From positions 1-20,490 of the forward strand of contig PS015508.1 in assembly GCA_048213135.1 (NCBI GenBank): 20,490 nucleotides of DNA, given 5' to 3'. The notes below the pieces were generated by a model. That model saw only the letters and a program-made list of their open reading frames with translations, made no database searches and was not told where the DNA came from. Below, one piece after another: positions 1-8,145 of this stretch (positions are counted from its first letter, which is position 1; each line of letters opens with the position of its first letter). Both the position numbers and the translations under genes were made by a program. This DNA is from Reclinomonas americana ATCC 50394 (Eukaryota > Jakobida > Jakobea > Jakobida).

Positions 1-999
1 CGTGGTCGCATGGCGGCCGAACTGAAGGCGCCATCTGCAGCAGCGGCCGTGGCACGAGAGCCCGAAACAATGGCCGAGAAAGCACCGCCAGTACCAATGG
101 CAGGGCCACTCGACACTTGCTGCTTGCTCGAGTGCAGCTGTGCATACGACGACGACGACGACGATGATGTGCCTGTCCGTGTGGGGGCGGCGGTTGCACC
201 CACCACCGAGGTAGTCGACTGCTGCCGACCGGCACTCGGTAGCGGTACAGGACTGATGCCGGTCACCGAGGCCGCCGTCGCCGCAGCAGCATAGCCGGCG
301 GCCGAGGCGGGTGGTGGCTGGGGACGCTGCTGCACGGCAGCATTCAAGGTGCGCAACTGGCCCAGCACATCGGAACGACCCATGGCCTGTCCGACAGCAG
401 AGGAGCTGGCGGTGGGGGACNNNNNNNNNNNNNNNNNNNNNNNNNNNNNNNNNNNNNNNNNNNNNNNNNNNNNNNNNNNNNNNNNNNNNNNNNNNNNNNN
501 NNNNNNNNNNNNNNNNNNNNNNNNNNNNNNNNNNNNNNNNNNNNNNNNNNNNNNNNNNNNNNNNNNNNNNNNNNNNNNNNNNNNNNNNNNNNNNNNNNNN
601 NNNNNNNNNNNNNNNNNNNNNNNNNNNNNNNNNNNNNNNNNNNNNNNNNNNNNNNNNNNNNNNNNNNNNNNNNNNNNNNNNNNNNNNNNNNNNNNNNNNN
701 NNNNNNNNNNNNNNNNNNNNNNNNNNNNNNNNNNNNNNNNNNNNNNNNNNNNNNNNNNNNNNNNNNNNNNNNNNNNNNNNNNNNNNNNNNNNNNNNNNNN
801 NNNNNNNNNNNNNNNNNNNNNNNNNNNNNNNNNNNNNNNNNNNNNNNNNNNNNNNNNNNNNNNNNNNNNNNNNNNNNNNNNNNNNNNNNNNNNNNNNTGA
901 CTCGGTGAGCATCGGTTCGTCGGTGGCCGCCGCCGGTCTCTCTCTCATGCAGGAGGCGTCGTCGCGATCTGCCGGACTGTCTTGGCGATGAGCGTCCAT
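1..999 (-). CDS. Ser/Ala/Gln/Pro-rich low-complexity protein, 5' part, runs off left edge
   Basis: The minus strand is open from base 419 to the window edge, and the predicted protein there is dominated by Ala, Ser, Gln, Pro and Thr, with a run of seven Ser and a short QQRPQPPP stretch. Across the N gap (421-897) a second open piece starts at the first available ATG, 999, beginning MDAHRQDSPADRDD. I join the two because they share strand and composition, but the frame across the gap cannot be checked and an intron may lie inside it. The composition suggests intrinsic disorder, as in many eukaryotic regulatory proteins. No domain, signal peptide or membrane segment is visible, so no function is assigned. 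A plus-strand frame at 10-294 competes but stops early and reads as a shadow. Confidence 0.55.
   Translation of the reverse strand, partial: MDAHRQDSPADRDDASCMRERPAAATDEPMLTESXXXXXXXXXXXXXXXXXXXXXXXXXXXXXXXXXXXXXXXXXXXXXXXXXXXXXXXXXXXXXXXXXXXXXXXXXXXXXXXXXXXXXXXXXXXXXXXXXXXXXXXXXXXXXXXXXXXXXXXXXXXXXXXXXXXXXXXXXXXXXXXXXXXXXXXXXXXXXXXVPHRQLLCCRTGHGSFRCAGPVAHLECCRAAASPATTRLGRRLCCCGDGGLGDRHQSCTATECRSAAVDYLGGGCNRRPHTDRHIIVVVVVVCTAALEQAASVEWPCHWYWRCFLGHCFGLSCHGRCCRWRLQFGRHATT
421..897. other. Assembly gap (477 N)
   Basis: Unknown sequence inside the first gene. Its stated length may be an estimate, so frames on either side should not be joined by counting. Confidence 0.99.
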
Positions 1000-1782
1000 C
1001 TCTCTCCCTCACTCTCTTTTCTCCACCTCTTTTTGTAGTTGCTTGTTAAGTTTGAAACACACTCTCACTTGTTTTGCGTCTCCTTACTTGTTGTATCAAC
1101 GCGACAAAAAAATGCACATTGGATTTCTGTTTGCGTAGATGCGGAAAAGGGGACGGGCGAATGGGGAGGAGGAGGGGGGAAGGTGCACGCACTTCATTCA
1201 CCAACAAACAAGCAGCAGCTGTCTTCCATGACAAAGTCCGAACAGGGCGTCGACAACTCATCAATGCGCTGGGACCAATACAACAACATGCAACACCAAC
1301 ACCAGCAGCTTCCCCGCCACGACAACAATTCATTCACCAACAAACAAGCAACAGCTGTCTTGATGTGACCAAATCCAACCCTACCCAAAACATCAACAAA
1401 ACACCAGTGTTGAAGGAAGCATCAGGCTTCTTTAGCGTGTTCGCTCTCGGAGTCCTCAACCAAGAACAATTCATTATTCACCAACAAACAAGCAACAGCT
1501 GTCTTGATGTGGCCAAATCCAACCCTATCCAAAACATCAACAAAACGCCAGTGTTGAAGGAAGCAGCAGGCTTCTTTAGTGTGTTCGCTCTCGCAGTCCT
1601 CGACCAAGAACAATTCATTCACCAACAAGCATACAACAGCTGTCCAGATGACCATGTCCAACCATATCCACATCAACACAAGCGAGGGCAGCAGCAGGGA
1701 GCTTCGAACAAGTCGAGAACTGACCGCATTGGCGTGGTTGAACAGTGGATTAGAAGCTGCATACAATGACACATTAACGCTT
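1000..1782. other. Intergenic region with tandem repeat
   Basis: This is upstream of the left-hand minus-strand gene and downstream of the stop at 1783. A pyrimidine-rich stretch (plus strand 1000-1036) lies directly before the ATG at 999. The central part is the tandem repeat annotated separately. I see no convincing exon: the plus-strand frame that stays open from about 1074 to 1769 is built mostly from the repeat. Confidence 0.6.
1192..1680. repeat. Tandem repeat, unit 141-144 bp, two full and two partial copies
   Basis: The phrase ATTCACCAACAAACAAGCA recurs near 1196, 1333 and 1477, with a diverged copy near 1617. The two complete units (about 1329-1472 and 1473-1613) differ at only a handful of positions plus a 3-nt insertion (ATT) at their junction, so the duplication is recent. 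The outer copies are truncated and more diverged. Unit lengths are multiples of three, which keeps one plus-strand frame open across the array, but substitutions between the full copies are mostly amino-acid changing, which does not favour coding. Confidence 0.85.
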
Positions 1783-2264
1783 TCACTGAGAGGCTTTACG
1801 CGCGGTCGCCTGCTGCTGCTGCTGATGGAGGCGATCCACGTCCACGTCGATATCCTGCACGAACAAGTCAGGAGACTACATAGGTGGGGAAACAACAACT
1901 CAACAGCACGCACATCCACATTCCACTCGTCGCCATCGGCCAGCATGACGCGCACGTCGTGGCGCAGAATAATGTCACGCATTTCGCGGTCCTGACGACG
2001 GCGGAGAATGCGTCGCCCCACGGCGATTTCATGCAGGTGATCGATGCGGTCGTGTGCGTCCGACACGAGGTCCGAGCATGATTCGAGGGTTTCCTGGGAG
2101 ATGGGGGAGAGGGAAGGGAAGGATGGGGAGGATAGGCACAGAAATGAGCAAATGGAGAAGGAGGCAAAGGCAGGCAAGAGCGCGGGAGAGGGACAGGGAG
2201 GATAGGGGAGAGAAAGAGAGAGGGAGAGGGAGAGGGAGAAAGAGAGAGAGAGAGAGAGAGAGAC

Positions 2265-2301
<37 letters not shown>

Positions 2302-2697
2302 GTACGACGAACGAANNNNNNNNNNNNNNNNNNNNNNNNNNNNNNNNNNNNNNNNNNNNNNNNNNNNNNNNNNNNNNNNNNNNNNNNNNNNNNNNNNNNN
2401 NNNNNNNNNNNNNNNNNNNNNNNNNNNNNNNNNNNNNNNNNNNNNNNNNNNNNNNNNNNNNNNNNNNNNNNNNNNNNNNNNNNNNNNNNNNNNNNNNNNN
2501 NNNNNNNNNNNNNNNNNNNNNNNNNNNNAATGCGTTTTCCCTCCTTCTCTCTTGCTACCGCTTTTCCTCTTGTTTTCATGCACTTCTGCTGCGTTTTCAT
2601 CATCATCATCATCATCTTCTTCTTCTTCTTCTTCATGCTGTTCCTCTTGATCTTCCTCGGCCGTGGAAGCCGTGCGGCGACGAGGTGGGCGGCCCAT
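1783..2697 (-). CDS. Small nuclear-type protein: AT-hook-like N-terminus, acidic tract, charged helical C-terminus
   Basis: Three coding pieces fit. The first runs from ATG 2697 (first ATG in frame) down to the gap edge at 2529 and begins MGRPPRRRTA, an AT-hook-like GRP core with flanking Arg, followed by a Glu/Asp tract and a Lys/Arg-rich patch. After the gap and a GA/CT-rich intron, an exon at 1914-2093 (acceptor CCCAG, donor GTGCGT, 60 codons, phase 0) is rich in Arg, Asp and His. The last exon, 1783-1854, ends with five Gln and a short basic tail before TGA. The 59-nt intron between the last two exons has CTGAC near its 3' end. AT-hooks bind the minor groove of A/T-rich DNA, so a chromatin role is reasonable but unproven. 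An exon may be hidden in the gap. Confidence 0.6.
2174..2300. repeat. GA/CT microsatellite inside intron
   Basis: Long GA runs on the plus strand, CT on the coding strand, ending 15 bases before a 213-N gap. Such tracts give long artificial Arg/Glu or Ser/Leu open frames in several frames here. Confidence 0.9.
2316..2528. other. Assembly gap (213 N)
   Basis: The gap follows a GA microsatellite inside the intron of the AT-hook-like gene, so repeat collapse is the likely cause. Confidence 0.99.
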
Positions 2698-2975
2698 TAA
2701 GTTGCCCGTTTTTTTCGCGCCCTTATGCCTCTTGCGTATGCGTGTGTGTGTGTCTGCGCGTGTCAAGGGATGCCCTACACTGCGCTGACAAACTTGCGTG
2801 TGTTTTACAAAAGCACAAGTTTTGCGCGCCTTTTGTAAATCGACAATGTGCGCGCGTTTGTGATGCGTTTTCGTCCTTCTCTCTCTTTTCTGCTACTGCT
2901 CATTATCGTCATCATCATCTCCTTGATCTTCTTCTTCGTGTTGTTCTTTCATTCTAATTGTGCGCAACAAGCCTG
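2698..2975. other. Intergenic region with degenerate copy of the neighbouring acidic-tract exon
   Basis: This 278-bp stretch lies between two minus-strand genes. It contains a short GT run (2740-2752) and, at about 2868-2955, a decayed copy of the adjacent exon (2529-2660): both read TGCGTTTTC, a pyrimidine stretch, ATC repeats, then CTTCTTCTTC and a TGTTC-type end. On the minus strand the copy reads MKEQHEEEDQGDDDDDNEQ and then stops. Confidence 0.55.
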
Positions 2976-4233
2976 TCAAGACATTGTGCGAGCCTGATCG
3001 ACAACCACGTCAAGATCAAGCGGAAGAACGACTCCGCTTCGTTCATCGACAGCCGCCTCCGAATGCGCAAGCTGGGACTCTGGGCTGCCAGTGGCGCTGG
3101 AGTGCGTTGAGCTGGATCCCGAAGCCACAGAGCCATCGTGATCCTCCTCCACAAGCGCTGCTTCCGAGGCCGCTGAGAGCGGTGGTGGTGGTGGTGGCGG
3201 CTCTGCCGACACAACTGCTCGCTCCGCATCCGGTGTCGTGCACGTGCTCACATGCACACGCTGTGGGGCCTGTCAACTCACACGATGTACACACACAATT
3301 GTATATACCACTCGCACATACCTCCACTATCATTGGTGCTGTCGGCTGCACCATGAACGCGTGCATCAGAGCGTCGCCGGCCAGCAGACGCTCCTCGGGC
3401 TCCATCACCGTCAGCCTCTTGAACAACTTGGCTGCCTGCTGCACGTACTTGGGGCACATCTCCTGCCCAGAGTGGCAGCGGTGCATCGCAGGCACCTCGT
3501 CCAGCATCACTTCTCGCGCCACATCGAGAACCTCACTCGGCTCGAACGCCACGAACCCGTCGCTATCGCCATGCAGCAAGCAGCCCGACATTACCTCCAC
3601 CAGCAGCAGTCCGAGGCACCACGAGTCGGCGGCCGTCGAGTACTGCGGGAGTTCGTCCATGTCGCAGTCCGACACAAAGATCTCAGGCGGCTGCTCACGT
3701 GCACAGGTCATTCTCTCCTTCGAATTCTGCAACAAGAAAAAAACACATCGCAGACATAGATACCTGGTATCCGTACGTCCCAGCACCTCCCGACACCAGA
3801 CCGTCTCTGTTCAGCTTGCGCGCGTGGCCAAAGTCGCCAAGTACGGCTCGTCGGTGCTCACGGCTGTAGAAGACGTTGCCGAGACGAACATCGCCATGCA
3901 CAACACCGCAGCGGTGAGCGTACGCCAGCGCACGCGTCACGTCCGTCATGTACTGCCGCACTTCACTCTCGTCGAATGGATCCGGCACGTCGTTGCCGTA
4001 AAACGGCATGCTGAATCCGAACCAGTCTCGCTTCTGGCGATGCCAGCCGTGCGCGATGACCGACGGCAAGAACGTGACGTCGTCGCTCCCCAACACCCGC
4101 CGCAGCACCACGGCTTCAGCTCGTACGCTGTTCGCCTCGCGTTTCTCCCGACTCCTTCCCCACTTGGTCACAATGCGTCGCTCTGCGACACGCCAACATC
4201 GCTTGCATAAGTCACAAGAAAAATACACACGCG

Positions 4234-4295
<62 letters not shown>

Positions 4296-5344
4296 TACAT
4301 ACATACACATACATACACACATACATACACACACAGCAGTGCACACACAAATGAACGAACCCTTGTCGACCACCACCACAACGTGTGCCTCAGAGCGGAG
4401 GACGTCGACAGTGTCAACACCGGGTCCAGGCAACGGCAACAGTGCATCCTCGTTGAGATTGTCACTCGCCGCCACCTCCTTGTCACTCTTCTTGCCGTCA
4501 TCGAGACAACCAAAGAAGCTTGTCGATGAGATTTCCGCGGGCATCAACGACACCATTTCAACACGAGGAATGTCAACAACAAGTCCTGTGCGGGCCCTCG
4601 CCCCACTCTGGCAGTCGCGAACCAAGTGCGCAGTGTGGCGAACAGCGCGAAATACGCGCAATTGAGCTTGCAGCAGCGACGCCACAGATCCGACTCCTGC
4701 GATAAGCCACACATAAAGTGATCAGCAAGACCAAGTGCGTCACAGTACACACAAATCGAATTTGCACAAAAAAATACGAAACGAAAGCCAGCGACGCCAC
4801 CCTCTTCAAAGTCCCAGGTACCAATCACCGTGACGCGAACGCCAGAGACACGAACATCACCGGACGCCCCGTTGACATTGAAATATGGAGCGAACTGCCA
4901 CAGCGACAGGCCAAGAGGCGCCAACAGCCAGCTGAAGAACACGGCGTCCTGTGCCGTGGAGTTGCCAATCGCAATCAGCAGCGTCTTCAAGCACGCGCAT
5001 CCGTTGACAACGGTCTTCACAAAGTCAGCGTGGAACGCGGTGGTGCTGAACAGGCGCTGAAAGGCGGTGAACGAATACCTGTGCAGACGAGGATAAGGAC
5101 GCATCTTGCAAATAAAAGTGGACTGTGTGAAAAGATGACGCGCACCAAGAATCAACTGCAAGCGCTCCGTACTCCATCTGCATCTCGGCGTCGGCGGTCA
5201 CATAGTTGATGCCAAGCCTGTCGCGGTCGTGGACAAGCAAGTCCGCACGTTTCGCCTTCTTCCCTTCTTGCACTGCGTAGACAAGTATCAGTCTTAGACG
5301 ATCGCAAAGATTCAAACTATGGTATACACACACTCACACACACA

Positions 5345-5376
<32 letters not shown>

Positions 5377-5977
5377 GCAAATCACACACGTACATGCACA
5401 GTCCTGTTGCGCCTGAAACAACTTGGGAAGGGAGCTGGCATATGGCTGCGTCAACATCTCGCCCATCATGTTGATCATGGTGGTTCCACACACGTACTTG
5501 CGTGCTGTCGGGCACACAAGTAAGACGCAGTGCAGCCCCGTGAATTTCCCTTGAGCCAACACACCGTTGTATGCGACTTGCGTCATTGCATACCCGCGAA
5601 ACGTCCACAGCATGCGACTCAAACCAAGAGTCGCGTGCTGCAAAAATGCACTCTCCTCCGGTGCGAGGAGACCGGGAGGAAGGGCGCTCATCACATCTTG
5701 TGTCACAGTGAAACTGCGTAACACGATGACGTCTCAGATCAGCACCCTTGTTGCACAAGTCGACGGTGCATGTGTAACTGCGAGGCGTCGCGTTGATGCT
5801 CATCGACCACAGCAACGAGTCGACTCACCAGCTCGATCTCCTCATCAGTGAGCAACGGTGCCCATGATCCATTGTGTGGCACGGCGTGAATATGAGCACG
5901 CGGCGTGCACTCGCGGAGACGACGAATGGCGTCGAAATTCGGCGCTCCAAACACGTCTGTGTGCCGCCACAACAGCG
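2976..5977 (-). CDS. Protein kinase domain gene, 3' exons (HGD-type catalytic loop)
   Basis: Exons (minus): 5829-5977, 5746-5777, 5400-5713, 5173-5272, 4801-5078, 4347-4696, 3764-4201, 3322-3690, 2976-3260; phases agree at every junction. The last four carry a serine/threonine-type kinase fold. There is a degenerate glycine loop (DKGSFICRCWRV, split by an intron), a beta-3 Lys in IVTKW (about 4163), an alpha-C Glu, a catalytic loop VVHGDVRLGN (about 3874-3901), DFG (3827-3835), GTYGYQPPE across an intron, and subdomain IX DSW with a late PEER arginine. All residues needed for phosphotransfer are present; HRD is replaced by HGD. About 400 residues upstream of the kinase match no family I recognise. 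The tail has a seven-Pro run and Ser-rich acidic sequence. The 32-nt exon and 32-nt intron near 5714-5777 are the weakest part. HGD with Arg/Asn downstream recalls Crinkler/FunK1-type kinases, by motif only. Confidence 0.78.
4236..4346. repeat. CA/GT microsatellite in kinase-gene intron
   Basis: A long (CA)n followed by CATA-type units lies in the intron that splits the kinase glycine loop (intron 4202-4346). On the coding strand it is GT-rich, which creates false Cys/Val frames. Confidence 0.9.
5329..5390. repeat. CA/GT microsatellite in kinase-gene intron
   Basis: An interrupted (CA)n tract inside intron 5273-5399 of the kinase gene. Confidence 0.9.
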
Positions 5978-5994
5978 CTTGTGGGTGCGCGGTC

Positions 5995-6329
5995 GACAGA
6001 GAGAGGGAAGCAGACAAGAGAGATGCAGAGGCAAAAGGGAGGCAGGCTTCAGACAGAGGAGAAGAGAAAGAAAGAGACAGAGAGAGAAGAATTCGATTGA
6101 AAACAGAGAGAGAGAGAGAAGGGATACAGACATGAAGAGAGAGAGGCAGAGGCACAAGGGAGGCAGGCTTGTACAGGAGAAGAGAAAGAAAGCGACAGCG
6201 AGAGAAGAATTTGATCGAAAGGCACGCAAAGAGAGAGAGAGGGGGGAGAGAGAGAGAGAGAGGATACAGACATGCAGAGAGAGGGAGGCAGAAAAGAGAG
6301 ACGCAGATGCAAAAGCGAGGCGGGCTTCA
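5995..6329. repeat. Satellite-like array, GA orientation on plus strand
   Basis: Irregular repeats of roughly 120-155 bp. Recurrent landmarks are GCAGAGGCAAAAGGGAGGCAG at about 6026, a variant at about 6147 and another at about 6303, plus GAATTCGATTGAAA or GAATTTGATCGAAA (about 6090, 6208) and GGATACAGACATG. The array lies in the intron upstream of exon 5829-5977 and ends at a 20-N gap. Confidence 0.8.
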
Positions 6330-6349
6330 NNNNNNNNNNNNNNNNNNNN
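6330..6349. other. Assembly gap (20 N, placeholder size)
   Basis: Exactly 20 N at the point where the satellite repeat flips from GA to CT orientation. Confidence 0.99.
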
Positions 6350-6661
6350 CTCGCTTCTCTTTCTTTCTGTTTCCTGTACTCATTGCTCTTCCTCAAGCCT
6401 GCCTCTTTTTTGCCTCTGCCTCCCTCTCTCTGCATGTCTGTATCGCCTCTCTCTCTCTCTCTCAGTCTCTGTGCCTTTCGATCGAATTCTTCTCGCTGTC
6501 TCTTTGTTTCTGTTCTCCTGTACTCATTGCTCTGTCTGAAGCCTGCCTCCCTTGTGCCTCTGCCTCCCTCTCTCTGCATGTCTGTATCCCTTCTCTCTCT
6601 CTCTGTGCTTTCGATCGAATTCTTCTCTCGCTGTCTCTTCTCCTGTACTCATTGCTCTGTC
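6350..6661. repeat. Satellite-like array, CT orientation on plus strand
   Basis: The same unit as at 5995-6329 but reverse-complemented: AAGCCTGCCTC near 6393 and 6539, CTGCATGTCTGTATC near 6430 and 6575, and CGATCGAATTCTTCTC near 6480 and 6611, giving a period of about 130-145 bp. It is bounded by 20-N gaps on both sides. Confidence 0.8.
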
Positions 6662-6681
6662 NNNNNNNNNNNNNNNNNNNN
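6662..6681. other. Assembly gap (20 N, placeholder size)
   Basis: A second placeholder gap, directly 5' of the plus-strand exon at 6682. Confidence 0.99.
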
Positions 6682-6820
6682 AACTTGCACGAGGTGCTGC
6701 CGGAAGAGAGGGATGAAGTAGCAGCGGAAACGCTGTTCCGTCAACACCTCCAGTGGTACCAGCTAGTTGGTGCCGACGGAGATCCGACTGCGGCGGCGTT
6801 CAGTCAACAGCTGCAAACGG
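6682..6820 (+). CDS. Orphan exon, probably an inverted-contig exon of the kinase gene
   Basis: This is an open 46-codon stretch with ordinary protein composition (NLHEVLPEERDEV... ending ...AFSQQLQT) and a donor GTGCGC at 6821 after phase 1. The intron that follows is the same CT satellite that precedes the kinase-gene exon 5829-5977 on the minus strand, and that exon needs exactly a phase-1 donor. Flipping the contig would place this exon upstream of it with matching strand, phase and intron content. Its 5' end is lost in the gap. I recognise no family. Confidence 0.6.
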
Positions 6821-6838
6821 GTGCGCAGCGATTGCTTG

Positions 6839-6988
6839 TCTCTCTCTCTCTCTCGCTCTCTCTCTCTCTCTCAGTCGCTCTCTCTCTCTCTGTGTATGTG
6901 TGTGTGCTTTCGATCGAGTCCTCCCTCTCTCTGCATGTCTGTATCCCTTCTCTCTCTGTGTATGTGTGCCTTTCGATCGAATTCTTCT
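6839..6988. repeat. CT microsatellite and satellite units in intron
   Basis: (CT)n at 6839-6892, then GCATGTCTGTATCCC and CGATCGAATTCTTCT units as in the neighbouring arrays, ending at the 177-N gap. Confidence 0.8.
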
Positions 6989-7165
6989 NNNNNNNNNNNN
7001 NNNNNNNNNNNNNNNNNNNNNNNNNNNNNNNNNNNNNNNNNNNNNNNNNNNNNNNNNNNNNNNNNNNNNNNNNNNNNNNNNNNNNNNNNNNNNNNNNNNN
7101 NNNNNNNNNNNNNNNNNNNNNNNNNNNNNNNNNNNNNNNNNNNNNNNNNNNNNNNNNNNNNNNNN
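6989..7165. other. Assembly gap (177 N)
   Basis: The gap separates the satellite contig from the 5' exons on the minus strand. Confidence 0.99.
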
Positions 7166-7843
7166 GCCGCGAATGGACAGACCTGCCGCTACCGCGGCGT
7201 CGGTGAGCAGCTTCGCAGCCACATCCTTCGCGATGCCAAGAGCGCTCCGGGTGACCACGTGGACGCAAATACGAAAATCTAGACCTACGCAAGCGAGTGG
7301 GTCAGCCTGCGCGCGCGCGAAGCAGAGTGTCCGTACGCACACAAACCATGGTAGCTGAAGTGCAAAGGCTTCCCAGCACGCAGGAGCTCACACAGGGAGG
7401 AGTCCACCACTGCGCGGACGAGAGAAGTCACTGAAGGCAGCTGGTCAGTGAGCGACAGCACGTCGTCGTTGTGTAAAGGCGTGCCCAACCTTGATCGATT
7501 TCGGCAATGTTTGTGTAAGCGGCGTTGATGAGCTGACCGCGAAGAGCCTCGGAAAGAGCTTGCGCTGCACACGATGCTGTCCTTGTGAGCGCACACGAGA
7601 GCAGCAACATGTTGCAGATTGAATGCAACACCTTTGTTCGTCGCCTCATCACGGATGATCAGTGGCACTGCGGTCGGAGGCTGCTGCTGTGTGGGCACAG
7701 CCGAGGACGAGTCTGTGTGTGGGGGAAGTGATGGGTGACAGAGGAGGGAGAGGGGGAGGGGGGTGGAGAGAGGGAGAGAGGAGGCTGAGAGAGATTGTCT
7801 TACCTGCAGAAGAAGCGCACTCCTCTGCACGCTGTTGTGACAT
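7166..7843 (-). CDS. 5' exons of the long kinase gene (N-terminal part, function unknown)
   Basis: Five exons fit with perfect phase (all junctions phase 1): 7804-7843, 7632-7712, 7490-7564, 7347-7430 and 7166-7284, the last running into the gap. The start at 7843 (MSQQRAEECASS) is the first ATG in frame, in an ACCATGT context. The second exon has three Gln in a row, then helix-rich sequence (ALSEALRGQLINAAYTN, SLVRAVVDSSLCELLRAGK). Donors are GTAAGA, GTGTTG, GTTGGG and GTTTGT. A contiguous 215-codon frame also spans the region, but the spliced version has clean splice sites and more natural sequence. I take these as the N-terminus of the kinase gene because no other start or stop lies between them and it; with the flipped exon the product has at least about 950 residues. 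Confidence 0.55.
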
Positions 7844-8145
7844 GGTTGGCTCACAAGGAGTGTGATCAAAGTGTGGGATTTGCTGTAGATCGTCATGAAA
7901 GTGCCACAAGGTAAAGTGAGAGCAGCACGCACAGCAGGACGCGTTTGACGTTGCGGTCTTCGCTGTTGCAGACTTCCGAGGCACCAGTGAACTGCAACGA
8001 GTCAACAAGACAGTTGTTGTTTCTGGTGGCGATGTCGCTTCCGACGCGTCGACGACACACACAGCAAGCCACTCCGGATCCAACCTCCAAGAGAAACTTC
8101 AAGCACACTCGCGTACACAGGAGCCACCAGAATTCATGATCGTGC
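7844..8145. other. Intergenic region, nothing recognised
   Basis: About 300 bp between the stop of the minus-strand lipase/GTPase gene and the ATG at 7843, same strand on both sides. I see no TATA-like or polyadenylation hexamer and no exon. Confidence 0.5.

Noticed and set aside
10-294. Plus-strand 94-codon Ala-rich frame with a seven-Asp run
   Set aside because: It is antisense to a frame that stays open to the window edge and continues the minus-strand gene; the Asp run is the shadow of a TCG serine run.
1074-1769. 231-codon plus-strand frame over the tandem repeat
   Set aside because: It is made largely of the repeat, has no recognisable domain and shows mostly amino-acid-changing differences between copies; kept only as a repeat.
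2054-2650. Plus-strand frame rich in Arg/Glu, like an SR/RE-type protein
   Set aside because: The Arg/Glu repeats come directly from the GA microsatellite and the frame spans an N gap.
4544-5161. Hydrophobic stretch in the kinase-gene exon as a receptor membrane segment
   Set aside because: The segments around AVFFSWLLAPLGLSLWQF are short and broken by polar residues in the spliced protein; no signal peptide was found to support a receptor kinase.
5825-6229. Ser/Leu-rich hydrophobic minus-strand frames suggesting membrane helices
   Set aside because: They are translations of CT repeats in an intron.
5995-6988. Repeats considered as CRISPR array or large palindrome
   Set aside because: Units are variable, pyrimidine-rich and lack regular spacers; the apparent inverted symmetry is centred on a placeholder gap and is better explained by contig orientation.
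7285-7932. Uninterrupted 215-codon minus-strand frame
   Set aside because: The spliced alternative gives consistent phase-1 junctions with good splice sites and more natural protein sequence.
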